Assembly: GCF_005239225.2 (NCBI RefSeq)
Contig: NC_133299.1
Span: 8,932,967-8,996,966, forward strand
Reading direction: 5' to 3'
DNA length: 64,000 nucleotides
DNA from: Populus alba
Taxonomy: Eukaryota; Streptophyta; Magnoliopsida; Malpighiales; Salicaceae
Shown: one piece after another, positions 13,101 through 26,800 of the stretch
Layout: each line of letters starts with the position of its first letter
Position numbering within the stretch: the first letter of the stretch is position 1
Program-made: the position numbers and the translations under genes
The notes under the pieces: model-generated
Told to the model about the DNA's origin: nothing
Databases searched by the model: none
The model's input: the letters and a program-made list of their open reading frames with translations, nothing else

Positions 13101-14464
13101 GGAAAGTAAATTTTAAACTTGTCTCAAAAACTGAGGAAAAGCTCAAACAAATAATCACCTGGTTTTCGCCTTTGCCTTGCAGGTTTCATTGCAGTTGAGT
13201 CTCCTTTATTGTTGTTACGGACAACCCCCATATTAACATTGCGCTTCAATGATCCCTTTCCACCTAATTTTTGGATGTTTTGACTATCAACAATAACAAG
13301 TTTAACAGTACGAGTATCATGCACCGCTGCTCTATTCTGATTAGTGATAATGCTAGGAGTTGTTGGAGAACCATTTTCCCCCTGTGAAGACCTTTTCCTT
13401 ACATTCTTCCTTTGATCTTTCAAGAGTTGGTTCTCCTACAAGGAAAACATATACCAATCAGTTAAGCACATCCAGTAGATCAATAAGTTTATGGTCAAGA
13501 AACATAAACACTTTTGCAAATATAGACAATCTTCACCAACCAGAGCTTCTATAAATATCTTAAACCTTCGTGGTTTTAGGTGAAGCTTTGAGGCTTTGCA
13601 ACTATACTTTTCCAATAAAGACCACCTGTATAAAAGGTCAAAATATGAATCAGGAAAACAAAACAATCCGAGACTGAGCCAGATGAAAAAAAAAAATATG
13701 ACATGTATCTGTTGATGGTATCACAAGCTTCCTTTTCTGATTAATTTTTACATATCACTCCCCTAATTTATAATACATATAATAAAAAGAAAAGCAATTC
13801 AAAGAGTACATAAAAATATTACCATCGGAGCATTGCAGCATTTGTATCTTTAGAGTTTTTTGCATCTAGGCACAATCCTGGGCCCAGCAATTTGTTCATG
13901 CGCCTCACAAGACGATAGTAATAGTGCCTGACCTGGAAAAAAAAGGTGGGTGATAAGGAATATGAAGAATACATCAACTCAACTGGACAAAGCATCTGGA
14001 GCTAAATCTCATTGCAAGTTACCTGATCCTTGTTTTTACTTTGAACATGGTGAGTAATTTTCTCAAAGTTCTGCAATGAAAGCTCACAATAGTTAAGAAG
14101 TGAAACAGAATTGAAAAACTTTTAATCCAAATCACATTCCAGCAATTACATGCCTTGCCAACTTGTCGTAATGCAGTGAAAAAACTTTCCTCTTCTTGAC
14201 GTGTCCAAGCAGCCCATTGCCGTGTTGGTCTTTTCTCTGCATTCAGCATAAGATCAAAACAGATAAAACTACCACCCTGGCAGTATATTTCAGCAGCACC
14301 TAAATTAGTAAAACCAAATACAGCTATTAAAAGCAAAATAACATACCAGGCTGCCGTGTCTCAACACAATCCGGAGTAGATGATGTTACACCAGAATCTC
14401 CATCCTGAATTGAACCATTTTGAAGAAGCTGTTGCTCAGAGTCCAAGGAGACCCGTGCCTCCAT
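10135..14464 (-). CDS. TKI1: TSL-kinase interacting protein 1-like SANT/MYB protein
   Basis: Spliced CDS of 787 aa. Exons on minus: 14464-14347, 14236-14154, 14070-14023, 13932-13823, 13625-13541, 13435-13159, 12664-12545, 12457-12312, 12206-11968, 11885-11525, 11227-10808, 10713-10585, 10362-10135. Frame is kept at every junction. Residues 40-120 form a SANT/MYB-like domain (QWAAWTRQEEESFFTALRQ, then VRHYYYRLVRRMNKLLGPG). A mid-protein block (LELTLSTRKKISSVLEHL to VFRLRYGWF, ending near 412) is typical of TKI1. The C-terminus ends with DSLGGLNHLIASSLDAFQNC and ETTSFSDFK. In Arabidopsis TKI1 is a nuclear partner and substrate of the TOUSLED kinase. The start is the first ATG of the first coding exon. 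Intron 2 uses a GC donor, and intron 8 is open in frame. Confidence 0.88.
14071..14153 (-). other. GC-AG intron in TKI1-like gene
   Basis: The donor reads AAG followed by GCATGT, and the acceptor is TTGCAG. The nearest GT donor, four bases further in, would put a stop right after the junction. The GC donor keeps the conserved run QVGK-NFEKITHHV intact. Confidence 0.8.
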
Positions 14465-15340
14465 CTCTATACTAAGGGCCTTAAAAAGAAGAATAAACAC
14501 CCATACACTTCAAAGTTCTATGCTCTCTCTTTGACCTCCACCTCAGTGAATGATGTAACCCTAGTTGTGAAATTGAACAAGAACTCATCATCAAAAATTA
14601 ATTAGCAGATAAATCAATAAGATGACCATTCAATCCAAAACTCCTCAACTTTAAAATTTAGGGAAATACAATCACTCAGATCTTTTTTAATCTTATGTTT
14701 TCCAACCCAAAACATAGCATGTTTTCATTGAACCCACAAACAAGAACTTGGATTCACCACATAATTAATATTCGGATAAGTTGAAATTTCTTTAGAATTA
14801 GTAGCATCAAGCTATTTTCCAAGTTTAAAATTTTACAAGCAAACTCTAATGGACTAGAAACTCCATCTCCAGAAACTATAGAACAGTGATTTCACTAAGA
14901 AAAAGAATACTAATAATAAATCAAATTAAGCAAACTAAAGCATGCATCTAAGCTAAGAAACTACAATAACAGACACCCATTGAAAATGCAGCAAAATAAA
15001 ACAGATTAGAAATTCAAATTTCATCCTTTTCAATTTCTTAAGATCCAAATTACCGGATTTTAAGCTAAGAGCACTGAACCCACCTAATTAGAGAAGTCAA
15101 ATCAATCGATCACTAAAATCCCACATACAAAACCCCCTAAGATTAACGAAATGTTCCACCTTTAATATTTTCCCCAATTTTTAACATCCAAAAAACACTA
15201 GGGTTTTGAACAATAGTGATTGATTTTGACCTTAAAATATCAAAATCCAGCGTAATCAAAATGAGAAACTGAAGTTAAATTGCAATACCTGAGAGAGAAA
15301 TCGAAGAAAACCTAGCACGGAAAGCACGAGCTAGGATAAT
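14465..15340 (-). other. 5' leader of TKI1-like gene with probable UTR intron
   Basis: A 5' UTR exon probably ends at about 15288 (TCTCTCAG followed by GTATTGC), with a roughly 0.8 kb intron before the coding exon. This follows from the splice signals alone. The DNA between is AT-rich and has no open frame that continues the protein. Confidence 0.45.
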
Positions 15341-16379
15341 TTTTGAACAAAGAAATTGAAACCGTAGAGAATGTTTGCAAGAAAGAGAAGAGAATGGAGT
15401 TTTTTTCTGTTTTCTTTTCTATTTTTTTTTTTTTTTTACTTTGGAGAAAGAAAATAATAATGAAAATATTAGAAGTTCAGTTTATTTGCCAAATAGTAAT
15501 TTCAAAAAATAATACGTACATATATAATTAAGAGACTCAAAGCAGAAGAGTTTGGTCTTAAACTATGATTAAAGAAAAGAGAAGAAAAAAGGTTGTCAGG
15601 TTAAGCATTAAGTTACAAGAGTTATAAAAAATAAGTAAAAATATGTATATTCAGAAAAAAATTTAATATATATATATATATATAAATACTTAAAATATAA
15701 GACAAATAATCTATTTATAGTAGAAAAAAATAAAAACATTAAAGGAGGCTAGAAAACTAGGTGTCATGAAAACTAAAGAACTAAATTCAAGAGTCATAGA
15801 GTCTAAAAAATTATATAGTAGGAATTTAATATATATAAGTATAGATTTTATAACATTTTCCCTTATTAAAAATATATCTTATTAAAATCTTAAAAAGAAA
15901 AATCCAATGAAAAAAAACTTCAACAAAGAAAAAAAAGTATAACATTTTTTGTGTTATTTCTGAATGCTTCAGAATTTAATAAAAAATTTTATATAAATAC
16001 TACAAGATCTAATTAATAGAAGGTTTTATATAGATATTTCGAGATATATATTTAAATACTTCAAGATTTATAAAATTACCAAATTAACTCATTAAAACTT
16101 GTATGGTAAAACTCAATCGAAAAAAACCTAAGCAAAGGAAAAAAAATATAAATTGCATTGACTTCACCTTAAAAAGTATATGTCTTATAATAAATCTTTA
16201 TGATAATGCATTTCAATATGATGGATAAACTTCTTGAAAGTTAAGACTAGTAAAAACTTTGTAAATAAATTTATAAATTATCATTTGACCTAATTTGCTT
16301 GATATCAATTTTTTCCTTGTGTTAAAGGTAGTGATTATAAAAGAACTTTAGTGAAATATGCTTTGTTGTGTCCACTTTA
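15341..16379. other. AT-rich intergenic with (TA)n tract
   Basis: Upstream flank of the TKI1-like gene. It contains long A and T runs and a (TA)n stretch at about 15666-15684. No gene is recognised. Confidence 0.5.
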
Positions 16380-19300
16380 TTGTAGTCTCCTCTAAGTTAA
16401 GTAATATAGACAATATTATCTTCAAACAATATTATTGGACTATCTTCAATGATTGACAATCCTTTTTTTTATATATTATATGTTGTATAATTGACCTTAG
16501 CCATATATATTCTTGACTTGCTTTATGTATTGCAATAATTTCTGAATAATTTGATGAAATAGCCACAAATATTTATTTGACAGATTTCCAAGAAATTGTA
16601 GTGCTTCTATATATAAACAGAGAACTTGTTCTTTGTGGAGATTATAGAGATAATCTATATTTGCATATCTAATTAATTATGAATGTGATCCACTATAAAA
16701 TAACCACATTTTAGTTATTCCGCAGAGATATTAAAGTATTTGTTTGACCCTATTCTAGTGTTTTTTTTGTGGGAATTGAACTATATCTTGCCAATAATTA
16801 ACTGCAAAAGCTAAATTTGGTCTTGTATAATTTGCAAGAGACATGAGTGCTCCGATGGCATTAAGATATGATATTTTTGAACCAATAATTTATTTATTCT
16901 TTTCACATCAAATGATCGAACAATCATAAATATACTCAAAGGATGAACATTGTCCAAGTAAAAGTGTTTTAAGATCTTTTTTGTATACATCGATTAATGG
17001 ATAAATTTTTTATTTGAAAGATATTCAATATGTAAATCAAGACAAAATTATCTTTTCGAGATCTTTCATTTCAAATTCATCTTTCAAATATGTTTTCAGT
17101 TTTTCTGAGCTTTTCAAGAGTACCAACAAGATTTAAATCATCAACATGTATTGCAATAATAAAAAAATCTGAATGTGATTTTCTTAATAAAAATGCATGG
17201 GTAAATCTCATTATTCTCAAACCCTTTTTTTAAGAGGTATTCATTAAGATAATTATACCACATTCAACTAGATTGCTTTAACCCATATAAAGATATTTGT
17301 AGATTAATAGAATCAACACTTTTATGTTTATCATAAAGGCTTCAAGCATTTTGAATCCTTCAACAATTTTCATATGGATTTCTTTATCTAATGATCCATA
17401 TAGATATGTTGTAACTACATCCATTAAACATATATGTAGAGTTTTTGAGACTACTAAACCAATTAAAAATTTGAAAGTGATTGCATCCATAACTAGAGAA
17501 TAAGTGTCCTCACAATCAATGCTAGGTCTTTGTAAAAATTCTTGTGCAACAAGTCGTGCCTTGTATCGAACAATTCCATTGTTCTTCTTATTTCATTTTC
17601 TAACGAAAACCCATTTATATTCAACAACCATAACACATTTAGGTGTATGAACTACATGTCCAAATACTTCATGTTTTGCAAGTGAGTTTAAATTACTTCT
17701 TTCTACATTGACCAATCATTTCTATGTTGACATTCTTTGATAGTTTGTGGTTTAATTTTATCATTACTTCTACTGATGCCAAAAGCAACCTTAAATGCAA
17801 ATATGTTATTTATGACAATTTTATTTCGAATCAAAATCTCTTCTTTATAAACATAGTTTATGGAGATCTCATTATTTTCAGGTAGTTGAATCTCTATAAG
17901 AGATCTATCTTCAATAGGATCAATATTAGAAGATGATTTTGACATAATATTTAACTACCTTTTCACTGTTGGTGAAAATATCTAGTAATTGATTTGTAAT
18001 TTTTTATAAATGAATTATCTTTTAAACTTCAAATTCATATTGATTTGTCCTTGGATCAAAATGAGATAACTTTAGGTTATTTCAAGTAATTTATTTTCGT
18101 GCTTCAGACATTAGCTTTTCTTTTTCTAATTGTAAGAAAATATTCTCATCAAAATGGCAGTCTTTAAAATGTGCCTTAAAAAATCACTAGTTAAAGGTTT
18201 AAAGAATCTAATAATAGATGGAGAATCAAAACCAACATAAATTCATATTCTATATTATAGACCCATTTTAGTTTTTTGTTTGTTGCAGACATATATACTG
18301 CATAATTAAAAGTTTATAGAAGAAATATATTTGGTAGTATAACAAAAACAAGTTGTAAAGAATACTATTTATAGTAATCACTTGGTTTAATTCTAACCAA
18401 TAATGTAGCATGTAATATAGCATGTTCCCAAACAAATATAAGCAATTTTGATCTCATAAGTAATGGTCTAGCAATTAATTAAAGAAGCCTTATAAATGAT
18501 TATGTTAGACCATTTTGAGTATGTACTTGAGTAACAAGATAATCAACATCAATTCCAAAAAAAGTGTGATGCTTAAAAAGTAAACTCGTCAGCATTATCC
18601 AATCGAATTTTCTTGATTTGATAATTAGAAAATTGTATCCGTAATTTGATAATATATGCTATTAATCTAGCAAATGAAACATTTTGACTAAAAAGTAAAC
18701 AAACATGTGACCATTTATTTTATGCATCAATTAATACCATAACATATCTAAAAGGTTTGTATGGTGGATGAATAGGTCTATATATATCTCATTGAATTCT
18801 TTCAAGAAAAGATTGTGATTCTATAACAACCTTTAATGGATATGATTTGGTAATTAATTTACCTTGAGAACATGTAGTGTATGGATTCTCATATGGTAAA
18901 AGAATATTCAGGTTCTTTAAAGGATGCTCATGTGAATTTTTAATAATTTATCGCATCATTATTGATCTTGGATGTCCAAGTCGATCATGCCAGAGCATAA
19001 ATATTTTTGGGTAGGAAAAATACTCGTGTTTCACAATATTTGTTTCAATAGATTTCATGATCGTGTAATAAATTCTAGAGAGAAAACATGTAATTTTTCA
19101 AGTACAACCTTCTGACCTAAAATACGTGAAATAATATAAAGATATTCTTTTTTTTTCTCTTCATCTATAGTTTCAATATGATAACCATTAGCACATATAT
19201 CTTAAAAATTGAGTAAATTTCTTCTGGACTTGGATGAATATAGATGAAGAAAAAAAAATATTATGTGTGTTATTTGGTAACAAAATATTAAATCTTTCAA

Positions 19301-20100
19301 AGCCTTAAATCATACCTGTTGGATTCGATATTATAGTGACATTAGCTTTGGTTAATGTCAAATATTCAAAGTATTTCTTTTCCTTGAGAATTATGTGCAT
19401 TGTTGTATTGTCTGCCAGACATAAATCTTCATCATGAAAAGTCATTCCTTATTTAAGATACAATTAAAGTTTATTATTTAACTGAAATTAAATTGACATT
19501 GTTTATTGAAAATACAATAAGATAAATATCTTAATACAAATAAAAATATTAATTATCCCCAAAGATTCCACCACTAAGTATGTTATCTGTTTTATCCGGG
19601 TTTTCAAAGAAATCAGAAACATCAAGATAAGCATTATGACCTTCAAAATAATATTTATGAATAAAATAAGTCTCAACTGCATTTTGTTTCATAAAGACTT
19701 AATATAAATTTGTAAGATTTTTTGGCATTCGACAAGTGCAAGACTAATGACCATGCATACCACAACTATGACACTTATCTTCAGGTTTATACAAATTCTT
19801 ATCCTTTTCTTGTTTGGTTTTTTTTATATCTTCACTTCTGGTATAATGGGTTGTCTTTTGAAGGATTACCTCTTCTCTTTTTTTATTTTTTATTTTTATA
19901 TCTATACTCCTGGTTCTTTCTTGTCTTTTGGATAAATGTTTTGTTAACTTCAGGGAATGGTTTAAAACATATAGGATGTGATTAATGATTTTTCATCAAA
20001 AACTCATTATTTGATTCAGCCACAAGAAGATATAAAATTAGTCTCAAATACCTCTTGAAATTACGTTCTTTATATTGTTGTTGTAGGACAATATTTGAGG
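16380..20100 (-). mobile_element. Degenerate Ty1/copia retrotransposon
   Basis: Read on minus, the order from right to left is gag zinc knuckle (about 19.79-19.72 kb, CxxC...H...C pattern), GAG-pre-integrase (about 19.0 kb, HDRLGHPRSIMMR), integrase (about 18.9-18.1 kb) and reverse transcriptase (about 17.6-16.4 kb). The RT shows LMDVVTTYLYGSLDKEIHMK near 17.4 kb, the copia form of the box that precedes the active site. Stops and frameshifts occur throughout and there is no long ORF. Clear flanking LTRs were not found. It is an old, dead copy. Confidence 0.8.
17278..17490 (-). pseudogene. copia reverse transcriptase fragment
   Basis: A 70-codon open stretch with DAITFKFLIGLVVSKTLHIC, the DVVTTYLYGSLD core and KIVEGFKMLEA. 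It matches the start of the RVT_2 domain of Ty1/copia polyproteins. It is part of the larger broken element. Confidence 0.8.
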
Positions 20101-21491
20101 CATGAAAAAGATATAATATTTTCTTTAATATTTAGTCTTTTGTGATATTTTCACTACATAATTTTAGCTATGATTAATTTTACATACACTAACCAATTGT
20201 AACCTTAGGTGCAACTAATCACCATTAGCTACTTGAACGTATATTAAACGGCATTCAATTTTTTATAATCAAATTTATGTTTATCTAAAAAAAATATTCT
20301 TGGAGATTAAATACGTTTCATTATAAACAAATAAGAAAATAATAAAAGGCAGGAAACAACGAGGCGTCAAAGGACACTTGTCTCCATTCTAATGTTAAAA
20401 AACATTGTTTGTCACAAGGAAACCACAAATTGTCTTTTCTAATTATTTTAAATATTTTTCTGTCCTGAAATGTCAAAAGGCTAAAGACATCCTCCTCCTC
20501 GTCACATTTACCATATTCCTAGAAGAAAAAGGAGAAAAAAAGCATCTTCCTTTAAGGAAAGGCACGTGAATCATTATTCATGTTTGGAAAGAAAAGATGA
20601 AGATTTGTGTTTGCAAAATGCATGACAATACTGTTTGGTTACAAATCGGATGATTTTTTAAAAGCAGCAAGATACTGCTTTTTTATGAGTTTCAACAATG
20701 TTCAACAGTGAATTGCACTGTTCACGTGAACAGTGCAATTCACTTGCACCGTTCAACTTTTTTTGTTTTTTTAATTTTTAACAGTAAATGTTAAATTTAC
20801 TGACCACGCTCACAAAATTATAAAAACTGTAGTTCTTATTGGCTGAAGGAACAGTACATACTAAATAATGCTAGTAATATTGAACAAGTTACAGGTCCAA
20901 AGTTGACATCAGCTGAACACAACTGATTCTTTGTTTCATGTTCAAGCTTCTACGAACAAAAGACGAACGGCCAATGATAACGAAATACTTGTTTTTCCTA
21001 TTTTTGCAGGCACAGCTGAGATTTAATGTTGCTGTTAGCAATTAGTTACAGCCTCCAAAAGCTCGAAAACCCCGACTTTGAAAACCAATTTGCTGGTTAA
21101 CGAAAGCAAATGCAGTGCATCTCTTTTGTACCGAGTCTCTGTTCTTGTTATTCATAAAAGTTTACAGATACTTTCTTCTTATCCACTACCTTCCACAGAA
21201 TGGTGTAAACAAACTTTTAGAATGATGGATGATATTCGCCCCTCAGCTCTCCGTGGCCACAAGAATTCCATCAATTTATTTGGTTTGGGGTGGGGCAAGG
21301 CTGCAAGGATTTATATTCTAGCACAACTTGTAGGTGATCAGTATAAGATATCATGACCAATAAAATGGAAAACCTTGGTCTGCCCCCACATTGAAATGAT
21401 CAGCAAATGATCTTCAAGAAGTATTATGGTATCCCAACAGCATCCTGGTAAGTGATATAGAGTGAGCCTTCACTCACCAGCTACTTTGATA
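20101..21491. other. Intergenic with palindrome-bearing repeat; 3' flank of PGK-TrmB gene
   Basis: No gene recognised. The 20.6-20.9 kb part looks like an inserted small repeat containing a long perfect palindrome. The 21.0-21.5 kb part is less AT-rich and probably holds the 3' UTR of the minus-strand gene ending at 21492. Confidence 0.5.
20707..20744. repeat. Perfect 38-bp palindrome
   Basis: Two 19-bp arms meet at CAC/GTG between 20725 and 20726 with no spacer, and every base pairs. The arm contains AATTGCACTGTTCAC. It could fold as a hairpin in single-stranded DNA or RNA. Confidence 0.97.
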
Positions 21492-23834
21492 TCATTCGAT
21501 ACCAGATGATTTGGAAAGCATCAATCTGTACATAGGGTCCCCGCGATCGATAACATGTTGCTCCCAATCTGACATAACTCCAAATGGGTTCTCTTTAAGC
21601 CATTCCCCGAGATTCATTCTTGCATGGTATTGATCATTCCATAGATTGAGCTTGCCCTTGCCATTTTTGAGAAATAATTCTTTCATTCTCAAAGCAACTG
21701 CTTCTATGTCAGATTGCAGGAAAACCTGGCGCAAGAAATTCAGAATAGAGTTAATAAGCTGGAGCAAGCAGCATTTCATGCTTTGTGATGGAAATCGAGT
21801 AATGAAGAACGGATTACACAATATCAGAAACGGAAGCTGCAAAAACTTCGTGTTACCTTCCCATCCAGTGCAAGGAGATCCACCACAGCTTTAATTAATG
21901 ACCTTTGCAGCATTCTCCATCTATGTTCTGGATTGTTGAAATCAGGGTTGGGACACTGAACAAGGTGATAAAGGTTGTCCTTATGTGGCATAGATGTCAA
22001 GTCTCAGCAATTCATTGAAAACAAGGGATAAAACCACTAGCCAATTTTCTAATTTGCAGTTGTTTTGGATTATTGAGGTACTTTTATTGCACCTACAAGG
22101 AGACTAAAGTGCTTTCTTAAAGAAGACAGAATCCATAAATAATCTGAAATTACTACTCCTTGGAAAAAAACCACTGAGGCTGACAACAGAAGAATGTAGC
22201 AGCACCTATTGTTTCATATTCGATGGTGGTAAATGGAGATATTAAGTGATGATTGTATTGTGGTGAAATAAGACGGTGAGACAACAATTTTCTTGAAATA
22301 GAAGATTTAAAATTCTTCATACAACAAATTAGAATACATCACCTAAATGGTTTAGAAGATTATCTGGATCTCAATAAATCCATGCCTAGGAGTGCAACAA
22401 GAATGAGTTACTGACAAATGCACACAAAGAAATGGATCCTACAGATTGAAAGTAGAAAGAACAATCTATCCACTACCTGTATCGAAACAAGTACCAACTC
22501 TCCTGGATAACTAGAAACTATGGAACGAAATGTTGTTGTAGCATTTGTTACAATGAAGTACCTAACATGCAGAACAAAAGAAACAGATGAAACAATTACA
22601 TAAATCTAGAGATAATAAAACAAACTTTTACCTGCACAATTTTTTTTTCCTTAATGATTGGCAATATTTGAACACAAGCCTATCCCTACTCTTTTCCCAC
22701 ACGAGTAAATAAAATCCCAGGGCAATTGGCAATAGAAAGTTAATAACATGAGGAACTAAATATGATTTCCAATCAGTACTCGTCAAAATGCAAAGAAATC
22801 TTTCAAAAGTTCAATTATAAATGAAAATCCACTCCCCAAACTTGCACACGTGAAAGAAATATATACAAAAGTTCATTCGGAAAATTAAGCATTCAGGAAA
22901 ATTACATATTGCCTTGTATATATAAAGCAGGGATTCAATAATCTTAAGCAAACACAGTTTTGTCGAAAACAAAAATATTAATTACCCTACCATCAGATTC
23001 ACATTGAAAAACTCATTTCTTAGCCATAATGATGGAAATATTCAATCAAACAGAAATCTATCCTAATTTAAATGCACAATGATTTACAAAGATGTCATGA
23101 ACATCCAATTTGGACAGCATAATTATTTTTAGCCTATGTTTACTATATCATAAATGTGCAAATTTTTGCAGAAGTAAAGCAAGGACCGTACCCATTTTGA
23201 ATGCCATGCTGATGAACAGAATCCATACAGCGTCTTACAAGCTAAAGTTTTTGAAAAAATAAAATAAAATAAAACAAAACAGAAGTAAGAAATTGAATCA
23301 AAGAGGAAAGACGTAAAAGTAAATAGAAAAAAAGAAAGAAAGCAGAAGCCCAGAAGAACAAATAACCTTTGAATTGATTTCTAGACCAAGAAAATTCAAA
23401 TCCTTTCTTCTCCTAGCCATCCCCAAAAGAAATAGTCCACTACCTGCCATTTTTAGTCAAATGGATGAAAGAACCATAATAACATAACCTTTTTGTCAGA
23501 CACAGACACACGTTCCCACAAGATGGGCATATCATGGTTTAGTCTTATAAAAATCACTATTTGACATTTGTTTTTCTGTACCCAACGTACTCATTTTCCG
23601 TTCAATACTTCACACATATTTCACAGCAGATAAGAGCAAATCAAACAGATTAATAGATACAACTTCAAATGTCAACTACTCAATCTCACATGTACTTAAC
23701 TTTTGAAGCAACAAATACGAGGAAATCAAATAGTAGGAAGAGAAAAGGGAAAATGTACCACTTCCAATATCAACCACCAATGGTTGAGCTGGATTACAAT
23801 AGGCAGACTTCCAATCGATCTCAAATGGATATGC
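21492..23834 (-). other. TrmB-like methyltransferase exons (residues 503-708)
   Basis: Six exons encode a class I SAM-dependent methyltransferase fold of the TrmB family, closest in style to plastid/cyanobacterial forms (NPAQPLVVDIGSGSG). The region equivalent to the FPDPW...RH motif reads CPNPDFNNPEHRWRM. Confidence 0.85.
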
Positions 23835-26800
23835 CTGCACAAAGCATGAAAGGAACAATGCCCAAGAAAATCATCATAAAAAGCTGGCACATTGATGTCT
23901 TCGAAACCTTCAAGCAAGAATAGGTAGGATAGATCTCTTAACTACTTAAGTGAGGATATTATGCAACCAAGACATCAGTTTTATCAAATCGCAAGAAGTG
24001 ATGGGCCTGTAAAATTATATTCTTTAACACCATCCAAAGAAATATGATGAACTATGATGGTTGCAAAATACTCCCCTCAATGTTAACAGCTGTACTCTTT
24101 ACCATGGTCTCATCTAGGAAAATCCTCATTTTAGTTTTGATTACTACAGCAAAAAATAAATAGTGAAGTTGACGGAACATACTCTATCTAAGGCCATAAC
24201 CCCGGGAAGCTTTCTTCCTTTGAAAAATTCCCATAGAACTGAAGCATTTTCAATCATGTCATTAACCAAGACAGACTTTGATTCCATCACCATTGCTTGG
24301 CATGCCATATTCCCCACCACAGTGATATCACAATTTCTTTGCCTTAATTCATTAAGTGCTTGAGCCAATTTAGATGCCCCGTCTGCGCATTCACCTGAGA
24401 ACTTGAATTTTACTGGACCAATCCATAGAATTTTCTGTAATACAAGCAAAAAAACTCAGTTAAGTCTGATAGTAATCAACAATGAGCTGCCAATTAAAAG
24501 CAAAATACAACATACACGAGCAGAATTCCACAAATAATGGCTTTTTGAAACAGAAATGTCGTCAATTGATAAAAATAAGTTCAATATGATTTATTTACTT
24601 CATGAAAACTAAAAAAGCCATAATTAGTAAATTGAACTGAAAAAAAAAAAAAAAAAACAGAACTTCTATGCCTTGATTCTCAGTGCAACACCATTGAAAG
24701 TAAGTGGGTATAAAGAGGTAAGATATTGTAAAATGAACAGAGCCAAATAGATAGAAATATAATGCGTCAAAGTTTACCATCTCCAGATAGATGAATTAAA
24801 ATTCTTCTCATTATAGTAAATGAAAGTTATGGCTAATGAATCACCTATACGCTCTACTAATAAGCTCTCATCAATTAACAAGTGTTGAATATAAACAAAA
24901 AAACATGGAGTTTGGATCAGCTAAAAACAATGGATGCTCAGCAACAACTCCTTTTTACCTTGCATTTCACTAGTAAAGAGTTTAATTCATCCAATGACCG
25001 AGGACCAAGATCAACAGGTAGCCAACCTAAAATATAAGGAACATAAGATACTTCAAGCGCAGAACTTGTTACATCTAAGAATGGTCAATAATAACAATTT
25101 ATAAATGTGGAGTCATCAAACATACAAATTTAAAGGAGCTGCTTTGATTGTGGTAGCATTTGAAATAATATTACCACGGAAGGATGCAGCAGACATATCA
25201 ATTCTATATTATAGTGATGCATTTTTCTTCTTTCTGCTATTGATTAGACAAGTATATACCACATGGTACTTGCAGGGGGGCCACAAACACTTTATATATA
25301 TATATAGCTTTCTCATGTAATATGCGGCCACTAGAATAACTGAAAGAACAATGAAGTAAGTCAATATGGAAAGTTTAAAGAGGAAGATAGTTTCAAATAT
25401 TAACTCTAACTCCTTGAAGGCAGTGTAAAACCGTGACGACTATAGCACTTTTGATGAAGTTTTTGGTAATTGCAAAAAGAAATGCTGACAATCTAAATTT
25501 CAAAAGTAGCAGGTTGAGGAATAAATTAGAAGAATATAGAGGGAGGCACTAATTTACCCAACCAAATATAAATTCAAGAGCTTGGATATTAAATCATTGA
25601 AAGGAAGGACATACATGAAGCCAAAAAATGTAATAATTGTGGGAAGAATCTCACCATCCAAAATATGATGAGAAGGAAATATGCCCATTTTCTCTGGAAG
25701 ATGCTCATTCATGCACCAAAAATCCATGGGATGTAGAATGGGAATGTTTCTATCATGTGCAATTTGGATTATATCTAAAGCTGCTTTATACGCCCCGGGT
25801 TCTACCAGATATGAAGGAACAGAAAGTCCCAAAGCATGCATTATTTGGAATGACATCATCCCAACAAAGACCAGTCCATCACATCTGGAAACTAAAAAAT
25901 GCAATGCAGCTGCTTTGTCATGGAGATTACCCCCTCCAATCTGCATCAGATAAGATAATTCTAGCAATAAGTGAAGAGCAAAAGGAAACATGCAAAAGTT
26001 AATACTCACTTAAAGAGGGGGAAGCAACTTTTTAAACTAATGAAGCTAAGTGAAAGATATGTGTAGCAGTGGAGACATACAATTGCAACATATGGTCTTT
26101 TGTTAGTCCTAGCAACCTTCTTCAGCTGACAAAGGCTCTCTTCAAAGTGAAAACCAGCTATACAAGCAGAACAAAAGCGAGCAATACCAACTGTTGATGC
26201 AAGAATTTTATGAGACTGCGAAAAGGAGTCGTTAACAAAAATATCAACTCCTAATGATAATAGTTCAGCAAACTTTGAATTATTGGCAACTTCCTCTTTG
26301 TACTCTGAAAGGTTCTCAAGAAGGAATATATCTGCTTTCTTCAGGACTTCCATTTTCAACAACACAGCAGAATAATCGCATTTAATGGTAACAACTCTGT
26401 GTTGGATAACTGATGATATCATGTCTGGAACAAAGAGATTGTCATGAATTATTTCTGAAGCTGTTTACAACCATATTGGACTGGTCCTACAATGTGAAGC
26501 AATCTCTTTGAAGTGCTCTAGGAATGATACCTGCAACAGTCTCAACATCATGAAGCTGCGAATTAGTTTTCTTCCTCCAGTCACTCACAAGAATTATTTT
26601 TGCTCCAGCTTCATGTAGATATTTAATCGTGAAAACTGCACTTGACACTGATTGAGAACTCTGGTCCTGTTCTTCTTCCCTAAGTAAATTGGTACTATCA
26701 AATCTGACCATGACCACTTTTCCCACCAGCTCCTCCTTAGGAAATTTTCTAAGAGTTTGTACATGTGGGAAAGGCTCCATTTCTCCTTCATCACAACAAT

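Noticed and set aside
25637..26002. Plus-strand ORF of 121 codons
   Set aside because: It is antisense to PGK-like exon 5, whose minus-strand reading has clear homology.
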